A DNA stretch of 31,934 nucleotides. Origin: Gammaproteobacteria bacterium UBA6968. Its GTDB lineage: Bacteria > Pseudomonadota > Gammaproteobacteria > Pseudomonadales > Azotimanducaceae. The notes beneath the pieces are model-generated. The model was not told the DNA's origin and did not search any database. It saw only the letters and a program-made list of their open reading frames with translations. Positions 1-6,827 of this stretch are shown piece after piece. Numbering within the stretch: position 1 is the stretch's first letter; the number at the start of each line of letters is the position of its first letter. Location: positions 17,550 to 49,483 of the forward strand of contig DJYW01000163.1 in assembly GCA_002450255.1 (NCBI GenBank), written 5' to 3'. The translations under genes were made by a program, and so were the position numbers.

Positions 1-73
1 GCGTTAGGCATGGCGTCTGTCGCCGAATATTGTTTTAATCGGGTCTTGAATTTAGTTTATTAAGTTACAGTTT

Positions 74-79
74 AGGAGG
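74..79 (+). promoter_or_regulatory. Strong Shine-Dalgarno site for the DUF6152-type gene
   Basis: A perfect AGGAGG lies 10 bases before the ATG at 90. This fixes the start of the first gene and suggests efficient translation. I could not pick a confident promoter in the 70 bases before it. Confidence 0.7.
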
Positions 80-89
80 TCGTGCCGAA

Positions 90-542
90 ATGAACGTAAA
101 GAAGCTTAAGGTTGCTTTAGCCGCCGCAGGAATCGGGGGCGTACTGTTAGGATCAGCCCACGTGATAGCGCACCATGCATTCGGCGCGGAATTCGATCCT
201 AATCGCCCGCTGATTCTGCGTGGTCCTGTCGTTAAGGTAGAGTGGGTTAACCCGCACGCCTGGATTCATATGGAACACACGACAGAAGCCGGCGGCAAAG
301 AGGTTTGGATGGTTGAGGGAGGCACACCAAATACCCTGTTGCGACGAGGTCTGAACAAGAAATCGCTGACACCTGGAACGTTTATCATTGTCGACGGATA
401 TCAGTCCAAGGATCGTTCGCAACGAGCAAACGGACGTGATGTCACCTTGGCCGACGGCAGCAAAATATTTATGGGCTCGTCTGGTACTGGTGCACCGCGT
501 GATGGCCGTGACCCAACTGAGCCACCTCGCAAAAAGCAGTAA
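90..542 (+). CDS. Secreted DUF6152-family protein of unknown function
   Basis: This 150-residue protein has a basic start (MNVKKLK) followed by a hydrophobic stretch to about residue 27, which reads as a signal peptide, so the mature protein is probably periplasmic. The rest matches my recollection of the DUF6152 family: an AHHAFGAEFD segment after the signal, then VKVEWVNPHAW, a GTPNTLLRRG segment, and a VTLADGSKIFMGSSG segment near the C terminus. The C-terminal tail is rich in Pro, Arg and Lys. The family has no established biochemical role. It is a single gene on the plus strand, ended by a strong hairpin at 628-663 and convergent with the MFS gene. The family call is by motif memory; the secreted location is inferred from the N terminus. 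Confidence 0.75.
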   Translation: MNVKKLKVALAAAGIGGVLLGSAHVIAHHAFGAEFDPNRPLILRGPVVKVEWVNPHAWIHMEHTTEAGGKEVWMVEGGTPNTLLRRGLNKKSLTPGTFIIVDGYQSKDRSQRANGRDVTLADGSKIFMGSSGTGAPRDGRDPTEPPRKKQ

Positions 543-627
543 GCGAGCAACACAAAGGTTCCAAACCGCGATCAATCTCGCGAGCAGCATCGCTGAGATT
601 GTAAAGAGATCTAGCGGATAGGCTTTG

Positions 628-663
628 AACACGCCGCCGAGAAGCGATTCCCGGCGGCGTGTT
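628..663. terminator. Bidirectional terminator-like hairpin
   Basis: A perfect 11-base-pair GC-rich stem (AACACGCCGCC pairing with GGCGGCGTGTT) has a 14-base loop and lies between two convergent genes. The T run after it on the plus strand is short and broken, so intrinsic termination is likely but not certain. On the minus strand it could end the dehydrogenase-MFS transcript. Confidence 0.65.
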
Positions 664-793
664 TGTATCCAGCCTTTATCTAAACTAGCCAATCTGAGAA
701 AGGCATTGAGTATCTGCTCAAGCACGGTGACGCAGACGAAGACGCAATGACGTGTGGGAGAAGCGATCTCGAATGAAAAGTTCGGCCAATGCT

Positions 794-2071
794 TCAAATC
801 TGATCAGTGCCTGCTGATCGCATCTGCCGGTGCAGGCTATTAAAGCCGAATCCAGCCCAAGCACTGATCATTGCCGCCAAAGCAAAAACATAGACTCCCA
901 TTCCGTCCCAGCCAGCGGTTCCCGCGTAAAGCAGCATCCCAATGAAAGGCGCGATCGCGCCGCGTATACCCGTCAAGGTGACATGTAGACTCATGTACGC
1001 CGACAACTGCTCCTTCGGTGCGAAGTCATTGTGGCCAAGCTGCCATGCGAGGCTGCCGCCACCCCGCGCAATGCCCATAATAAAACGTCCTAATACCAAG
1101 CCGGTAATCGAACCTAGCATGGCGCCAAGGAAAGTAACAATTTGTGCCAACACCCAAATCACACTCTGGCGGGCACGAAAGCGCGCCACATGCACGCGGT
1201 CGAGATAACTCGCCCAAATTGGTAAAGAAATCAGGCTTACCGCAAAGGGTATGACCATAGTCAGGGCCAACGAGAGGGTGTAGGAGGCGCTCAGCTCTCG
1301 AGTCACATAAAAGATCAACGGTGCCTCAATCAGCATGTTGCCAAAGCCCGCTGCAAACATGCAGGTCTGATACTTTCGATACGCATAGTCGCCGCGCAAT
1401 ATCTCAAGCGCCGGTTTAAAGAAAAACCGCTGACTTTGATCCTCACGCTCCTGCTGCAGTTGTTGCGCTTCTCCAACAACTTGAATGCGACTGAAGATCA
1501 CTATCCCGACGCTACCGAACAGGGTTCCTACGGCGTAAATCCAGCCAAGGCTTTGCGGCGAGGCATCCAGAATAGGACCAATGCTAAAAGAGACTAGAAC
1601 GGTAATGACACTGCCAATCATTTGCAGCTGCCCGGTAGCCTTAGCGCGTTGATGGCGCGCGTAGTTTAAGCTCCAAATGACGCTGCGTACGGTAATGATT
1701 CCCGCGATAACCACGCGAGAAAGCAACATGCTGGCGATGAGAAAAGAGACTGCAGCTTCGCTCGCGGAGGTCAGAGCCACACATAAAACGCAGGCGATGA
1801 CCACCATTTGTAATAGCACCGCTGTCATCACTTTTGCTCGCCCAAGAGTAATGCGATTCCAAAACAGGCTGGTTATGTTGGCAAACATTGGCGTGGCAGT
1901 AATCAAGGCGAGGGTCGCTGGAGAGACCGCATAAACTTTCCCAGCGATAACGCCAACGACCCCACCTTCCAGCAGCACAGAGGCGACCGGCAGGGCGGTT
2001 TCTGACCATCGCTCTAAAGCTAAGCTACGTTTGCTAGTGCCTTTTAAACCTAGATTTATTTGGGACAACAA
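794..2071 (-). CDS. Major facilitator superfamily (MFS) transporter
   Basis: This 425-residue protein has many hydrophobic segments of membrane-helix length spread over its whole length, with a charged central loop around residues 195-220 (EAQQLQQEREDQSQR) that would be the cytoplasmic loop between the two six-helix halves. Length and topology fit MFS exporters or permeases. No substrate can be read from the sequence. The start appears to be TTG at 2071, because no ATG occurs before the first predicted membrane helix; this start is uncertain and no clear Shine-Dalgarno site is visible. It begins only 18 bases after the stop of the hydroxyacid dehydrogenase gene on the same strand, so the two are probably co-transcribed, and the transporter may move the acid that the dehydrogenase handles. 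That link is inference. Confidence 0.75.
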   Translation of the reverse strand: MLSQINLGLKGTSKRSLALERWSETALPVASVLLEGGVVGVIAGKVYAVSPATLALITATPMFANITSLFWNRITLGRAKVMTAVLLQMVVIACVLCVALTSASEAAVSFLIASMLLSRVVIAGIITVRSVIWSLNYARHQRAKATGQLQMIGSVITVLVSFSIGPILDASPQSLGWIYAVGTLFGSVGIVIFSRIQVVGEAQQLQQEREDQSQRFFFKPALEILRGDYAYRKYQTCMFAAGFGNMLIEAPLIFYVTRELSASYTLSLALTMVIPFAVSLISLPIWASYLDRVHVARFRARQSVIWVLAQIVTFLGAMLGSITGLVLGRFIMGIARGGGSLAWQLGHNDFAPKEQLSAYMSLHVTLTGIRGAIAPFIGMLLYAGTAGWDGMGVYVFALAAMISAWAGFGFNSLHRQMRSAGTDQI

Positions 2072-2089
2072 ACTAATCGCCGCGATGCA

Positions 2090-3139
2090 TCAACGGTTCG
2101 GACCCCGCTCCATAGAGTAAGGCTGCCAGCGCTCCAGCGGTACGCGCGGTAGCACGGTAGGGTTAACGCAACTCATTGGCCATCTGTCACGCAGTACCAA
2201 AGCAACTTCACGGCCAACGCGTCGCCGTGTTTCTGGCCGCATTCGTGTCGTAGCAGAAGCGACATGTGGACTGATGATGACGTTCTCCATAGCGAACAAA
2301 GGGTTGTCTGGTGAAGGTGGTTCTTGCTCAAGCACATCCAAACCAGCGCCGGCGATAGCGCCACTAGCCAACGCCTCGATCAGCGCCGCCTCGTCAATAA
2401 TTGGTCCCCGCGCAGTATTCACGATGACTGCGTGATCAGGCATGCGCGCAAAAGCCTCGGTGCTGAATGAGTGGTGTGTTTCGCTGTTGTGCGGAGCATG
2501 TACCGAGATATAGTCAGACCGCTCTAACAATTCATTGAAGCTTACCGGCATAACACCCTCCGCAGACATAGCAAGCTCGCTGACGTAGGGGTCATAAGCG
2601 ATTACGTTCATGCCAAAGGATTTGGCGCGTCGTGCGGTGCAGCGCGCAACATGACCAAACGCGAATAGGCCAAGCGTTTGTCCCATCAAGCGCGGCTTGT
2701 GACTGAGTAGCGGGCGTCCAGACCACCATTGATCCTCTACAGCCATTCGGTGCATAACGCGGGACATCCGCGCACTGCTAAGCAACAGCATCATGGCATG
2801 ATCGGCCACTTCTTCGATAAACACGTCAGGTACATTAGTGACAACGATACCTGCTGCGGTGGCGGCTTCGATGTCCACCATATCGACCCCAACGCTGCCT
2901 ACACCGATAACAACGCATTTTTCCAATTTATCGATGACGCTTTTATCGATGCGGAAGCCCCATGAGGTGATGATGGCATCCATGTCTTTGACACCATCAG
3001 CAAACTCTTGCGGGGTTTGTGCCGCGATTTCCACGATGTCAGCAACTGGCTCGAGCGCTTCTAACTCGAGCGCGTAGCGTATCTCTATGGCTTCAGGATT
3101 AGCCTGACGTGGTAGTTGAATCCCAATTTGTTTCTTCAT
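2090..3139 (-). CDS. D-2-hydroxyacid dehydrogenase, C-terminal-binding-protein-like
   Basis: This 349-residue NAD(P)-dependent oxidoreductase is expected to interconvert a 2-keto acid and a D-2-hydroxy acid in the cytoplasm. The catalytic triad of the family is present: Arg244 (NTARGPIIDE), Glu273 (LDVLEQEPP) and His292 (ISPHVASAT). The Rossmann glycine loop is unusual, reading G-L-F-A-F-G-H-V-A at residues 157-165, so the first Gly of GxGxxG is Ala and the last is also Ala. The acidic residue after beta-2 (AYDPY) is Asp, which favours NAD. I chose the ATG at 3139 because a GGAGGGG Shine-Dalgarno site precedes it; an upstream in-frame start would add eight residues. It heads an apparent operon with the MFS transporter and is divergent from rmuC. 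The substrate is unknown. Confidence 0.85.
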   Translation of the reverse strand: MKKQIGIQLPRQANPEAIEIRYALELEALEPVADIVEIAAQTPQEFADGVKDMDAIITSWGFRIDKSVIDKLEKCVVIGVGSVGVDMVDIEAATAAGIVVTNVPDVFIEEVADHAMMLLLSSARMSRVMHRMAVEDQWWSGRPLLSHKPRLMGQTLGLFAFGHVARCTARRAKSFGMNVIAYDPYVSELAMSAEGVMPVSFNELLERSDYISVHAPHNSETHHSFSTEAFARMPDHAVIVNTARGPIIDEAALIEALASGAIAGAGLDVLEQEPPSPDNPLFAMENVIISPHVASATTRMRPETRRRVGREVALVLRDRWPMSCVNPTVLPRVPLERWQPYSMERGPNR

Positions 3140-3170
3140 GATCCCCTCCGTTAACTCACCCACTTAGAAA

Positions 3171-3194
3171 ACCGACAGTATAACCTGTGTCGGT
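3171..3194. promoter_or_regulatory. Operator-like inverted repeat over a -10-like sequence
   Basis: The arms ACCGACA (3171-3177) and TGTCGGT (3188-3194) form a perfect 7-base inverted repeat around GTATAACCTG. The centre reads TATAAC on plus and TTATAC on minus, both like a sigma70 -10 element. The repeat lies in the divergent space between the dehydrogenase and rmuC. A regulator site covering a promoter is a reasonable reading, but no regulator gene is next to it. Confidence 0.35.
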
Positions 3195-3300
3195 GCCTCA
3201 AGGCGTTTCGATACGTTTCTATCTTCGCTTCAATCGCGCTTTGTCTGCACCGCAAGCTGGGCTACAGCCATCGCTGCAGCGAGAGTGGTATGCTGTGACG

Positions 3301-4806
3301 ATGAACGCCACCGCAGCCACTAACTCACTTTTCTCACCGTTTGAAATCGGTCTATTGCTGTTAGCGCCAATTATTCTGGCGATTGCGGCGGCCTACCTGG
3401 TACATCGCTACCATGCCCAGCAGACACAGAAAAATACTCAGCGAGACTTTCAGGCTGGTGTAGAAGCTGGGCGAGCTGAGCACGTGACCCAAGCCGCAGC
3501 CGAACTCGCACAACATGAAACGGAGCTACGTGCTTTGCGCGAACGGGTCACCGCAGCAGAAACGCGCAATCAGGTTTTAGATGAACGGCTTAACCAGCAA
3601 CAGCAAGAATTGCTGCGCAGTCTGGATAAGCTTCGCGCTAGTGAAATGGAACTCGGTGCGCAACAGGCGCGGCTGGAAGAAACACGCCGCGGCTTTGCTG
3701 AAAAAGAAAAGCTGTTTAAAGAAACCAGCACGTCACTAAAACAAGAATTCGAACAACTCGCCGGAAAGGTCTTCACGGCTCAGGACGCGCGTCAGCAACA
3801 GTCTCTACAGCTCATGCTGAATCCCTTCCGCGAGCAAATTGGCGACTTTAAAAAGAAAGTTGAAGAGGTTTACCGCACAGATACCAAGGAGCGCGCATCA
3901 CTGCTGGCTGAAATTAAGCATTTGCAGCAGGCCAGCGAGAAAATCAATGAAGAAGCGGAGAACCTGACCAAAGCGCTGAAAGGTGACAAAAAACTACAGG
4001 GCAACTGGGGTGAGCTGGTCTTGGAGCGTATTCTCGAAGAATCAGGGCTACGGAAAGATCATGAGTATTTCGTGCAACAAACTTATCGAGATGACCAGGG
4101 CAATCTGAAACGACCGGATGTGTTGATTCGATTACCGGATGGGAAGGATGTCATTATCGATTCAAAAGTCACGCTGGTGGCCTATCAGCAAGCGCTGGCA
4201 AGCGAAGACGACGACGCACGCGAGCAGTTTTTGAAACAACACCTTGGCCATCTTCGAGACCAGGTGAAGCGCCTCGCTGACCAAAACTACGATCACCTAC
4301 CCGATGTTCGCACGCTGGATTTCGTATTGTTATTTGTGCCGATCGAATCCGCATTCGCCTTAGCTATGCAGCTTGATCAAAAACTGTTCAACGACGCATT
4401 CTTGAAGCGCATCATGATCGTTAGTCCGACGACGCTAATGATGTCGCTGCGAATCATCGGCAACCTGTGGCGAGTGGAGAAGCAAAATAAAAACGCGCAG
4501 ATGATTGCGGATCGTGCCGGTAGTCTGTACGACAAGTTCAATGGTCTGCTCGAAGAAATGGATAAACTGGGTAAACAGCTGGGCACGCTGCAGAAAACGT
4601 ATGATGCAGTCTTTTCCAAATTGGCGACCGGACGCGGCAATCTGGTAAAGCAAGTGGAGGACTTCAGGCAATTAGGTGCTCGGGTAAAAAAACCTATCGA
4701 TCGTCAGCTCTTACAGCTCGGCGGCCATGAGGATGAAGATGAAGCGCCTAATGACAGTGGCGGTCACGATAGAGAGCGCAGCAGTGATGCTCAGAACAAG
4801 AAATAA
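3301..4806 (+). CDS. rmuC: RmuC-family DNA recombination protein
   Basis: This 501-residue protein starts with a membrane helix (about residues 12-32), continues with a long Gln/Glu/Arg-rich coiled coil to about residue 200, and then has the conserved RmuC domain: the KALKGDKKLQGNWGE block, RPDVLIRLPDGKDVIIDSKV, and DFVLLFVPIESAF. RmuC limits inversion between short repeats in Escherichia coli and its core is a predicted PD-(D/E)XK nuclease fold; the PD...DSK residues seen here match that. The ATG at 3301 was chosen because it places the membrane helix at the N terminus as in the family; an in-frame GTG at 3187 would add 38 unconserved residues across the inverted repeat at 3171-3194. The C-terminal tail is acidic and probably disordered. 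It is followed on the same strand by two further DNA-repair genes. Confidence 0.92.
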   Translation: MNATAATNSLFSPFEIGLLLLAPIILAIAAAYLVHRYHAQQTQKNTQRDFQAGVEAGRAEHVTQAAAELAQHETELRALRERVTAAETRNQVLDERLNQQQQELLRSLDKLRASEMELGAQQARLEETRRGFAEKEKLFKETSTSLKQEFEQLAGKVFTAQDARQQQSLQLMLNPFREQIGDFKKKVEEVYRTDTKERASLLAEIKHLQQASEKINEEAENLTKALKGDKKLQGNWGELVLERILEESGLRKDHEYFVQQTYRDDQGNLKRPDVLIRLPDGKDVIIDSKVTLVAYQQALASEDDDAREQFLKQHLGHLRDQVKRLADQNYDHLPDVRTLDFVLLFVPIESAFALAMQLDQKLFNDAFLKRIMIVSPTTLMMSLRIIGNLWRVEKQNKNAQMIADRAGSLYDKFNGLLEEMDKLGKQLGTLQKTYDAVFSKLATGRGNLVKQVEDFRQLGARVKKPIDRQLLQLGGHEDEDEAPNDSGGHDRERSSDAQNKK

Positions 4807-4903
4807 GCTGTTAGCGATATAAAGAACCCTAAAAAAATTCAGGACAAAACGATCCGAGACAAGAGTAAGCGAAGCCAAAGCGCCAGTGCTTCGGCACGAA
4901 TCA

Positions 4904-6820
4904 ATGAACGACCCGCATACGGCTTACTACTTCAACACGGTATTATTCACTCAACCACCTGATATTCACGCCTTAATGACAGAAACGCCTTCATACATAG
5001 CGAGTTTTGATGCCTCGACAGATCGTTTACCGTCTCGTTTGCCCTCGCGTTTGCTAGAAGAAACCGCTGCATTAAAACCCCAGCAACCCGCACCTTCAGA
5101 CTATTACCAGAAGCGGTTTGATGCCGTTTTCAGTACCGTTTTAAATCGGTATGCGGATGTTATCGATGACGGTCTCAGCACACGGATGCGGTCATTTCGC
5201 AACGCAAGCAGCGAAGGACAACGCCTTTTCGCACGCCTCCTGATGCGCCAAACTCTGTTTCAGTATCGGCATAAGCTGAGCTACACCGAAGTGGGTGACT
5301 GTGAGCGAGCGATTCAAGACCTAGCGAACTTAGGTTTGCTCGAATCCGTGCCAGCCGTTCCTGCAGATGGTTTGCTGCAAAAGCTAACCTCTGCGGAACT
5401 GCGCAGCGTATATCCGCAAGCTTGGCAGCAGCTACTGGCATGCACGGCCAAAACTCAAAATCGCCCTAAGAAAACCACTTTTATCTGTTACTTGTTGGGT
5501 GCCTACAGTGATACTCAGATTCGCACTAGGTTAGGCATTGCCTATCCCTGGATAAGAATAGCGGCTATCCACGACTGGGAAACGGTCAAACTTTTGTACT
5601 TCGGTAATCGTCACGATGATTGGGCGACTTTTATTCGTGTTGATCTGGGGCAGCTGAAATACGAACCAATCCGACTCGGTGCACGACTTTACGATAGTCC
5701 GGCATCATTGCAAGAGCATGCCGCGCTGTCGCACCTAAGAGGGTTGATTCATCGACTTGGCGAATATCCTGCGTTAAACGTCCCGCTTTATCGGGTGTTG
5801 GCGAAACCGGCGCAGTATGTGGTCAACGAACCATTACGCGATCGCTGCATACTCCGCCTCGCGCAATGGCTCGAGCGGGCCCATTACTATCGGCGCGCAA
5901 CAGAGGCTTATCGTTTGCTATCGAGCCCGCCGTCGCGAGAACGACAGATTCGTCTCTTAGACCGTACTGGCTTTAAAGCTGAGGCAACTGCGATGCTGCA
6001 ACAGACCAGTCTGGCGCCTTTGAACGCGCAGGAGCGATTATTTACGCAGCGTTACAAACGCCGTGGCGGCGGCTTTCAGCCTGCGATTCAAGAAATACAT
6101 TTGAACGCTCTTGAGCGGCGCGTTGAACAGTGTGTGATTCAACATGAGATCGATCACAACGGCGCGCTGTGGGGCGTTCATGCAGAGAATGTGTTAGTAA
6201 AAACGCTCACCGGTTTGCGGTTTTGGAACGCGCTGTTCGCATCACGCTCGCATGCCTTCACGCATCCATTCCAGTTCGCCCCGCATGATTTCTATAGCCC
6301 AACATTTTTTCACGAGCGTAAGCAGATTATTGTGGCCATTGAGGCAGCAACAGCGACTCGAGAACAGCTACACAAACAAATGCGTGCGGTAATGTTACAA
6401 AAACATGGCGTTGCGAATCCGTTGGTGAGTTGGGGTTGGCTACAGCATGTACCGCTAGATCTATTGCTTGAGGCAGTACCCTGGCAAGTGATCAATCAGC
6501 TCTCCAGTTTCTTGATTCGCAATCTGGGAGATTTTTGTACTGGTTTCCCAGACCTAATGATGGTGTATCCGAGCCAGAGCAGTGGAAAGAGCAAGAACCA
6601 CGCTGCTCAAATACGGTTGCTCGAAGTCAAAGGTCCCGGCGATCAGTTGCAGTCGCAACAGCGAGCGTGGTTACAGGTGTTAGCTGATCTGGATATCGAA
6701 GCGCATGTCGCCAAAGTGCGTTTGGACAAGTCGCAGCGCAGCGAATTCGAAACGCAAAAACAGTCGTCTCACAGCGATTTTGCTGCGTCGGGTAGTAACA
6801 TTAGGGACGGGGGCCGCTGA
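4904..6820 (+). CDS. FAN1-type VRR-NUC structure-specific nuclease
   Basis: This 638-residue protein resembles bacterial FAN1, a 5' flap endonuclease and 5'-3' exonuclease acting in DNA crosslink repair. The C-terminal VRR-NUC domain carries the catalytic set Asp550 in GFPDLMMV and Glu574/Lys576 in LLEVKGPGDQL, followed by SQQRAWL, as in the family. The middle has helical repeat-like segments (YRRATEAYRLL, about residues 320-350) fitting the TPR region, and the N-terminal third is helical and would bind DNA. The length is a little above the usual 550-600. The start is uncertain: ATG at 4904 or GTG at 4886, neither with a clear Shine-Dalgarno site. The helicase gene begins 7 bases after the stop, a pairing known for FAN1 in other gammaproteobacteria, so the two probably act together. 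Confidence 0.88.
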   Translation: MNDPHTAYYFNTVLFTQPPDIHALMTETPSYIASFDASTDRLPSRLPSRLLEETAALKPQQPAPSDYYQKRFDAVFSTVLNRYADVIDDGLSTRMRSFRNASSEGQRLFARLLMRQTLFQYRHKLSYTEVGDCERAIQDLANLGLLESVPAVPADGLLQKLTSAELRSVYPQAWQQLLACTAKTQNRPKKTTFICYLLGAYSDTQIRTRLGIAYPWIRIAAIHDWETVKLLYFGNRHDDWATFIRVDLGQLKYEPIRLGARLYDSPASLQEHAALSHLRGLIHRLGEYPALNVPLYRVLAKPAQYVVNEPLRDRCILRLAQWLERAHYYRRATEAYRLLSSPPSRERQIRLLDRTGFKAEATAMLQQTSLAPLNAQERLFTQRYKRRGGGFQPAIQEIHLNALERRVEQCVIQHEIDHNGALWGVHAENVLVKTLTGLRFWNALFASRSHAFTHPFQFAPHDFYSPTFFHERKQIIVAIEAATATREQLHKQMRAVMLQKHGVANPLVSWGWLQHVPLDLLLEAVPWQVINQLSSFLIRNLGDFCTGFPDLMMVYPSQSSGKSKNHAAQIRLLEVKGPGDQLQSQQRAWLQVLADLDIEAHVAKVRLDKSQRSEFETQKQSSHSDFAASGSNIRDGGR

Positions 6821-6827
6821 CTCAAGA

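Noticed and set aside
153..797. Open frame of 214 codons on the minus strand
   Set aside because: It lies antisense to the DUF6152-type gene and the terminator hairpin, has an unnatural composition rich in Cys, Arg and Leu, and resembles no family.
5175..5441. Antisense and alternate-frame open frames inside the repair genes and elsewhere
   Set aside because: They overlap strong protein-family genes fully and show no independent start signals or family motifs.
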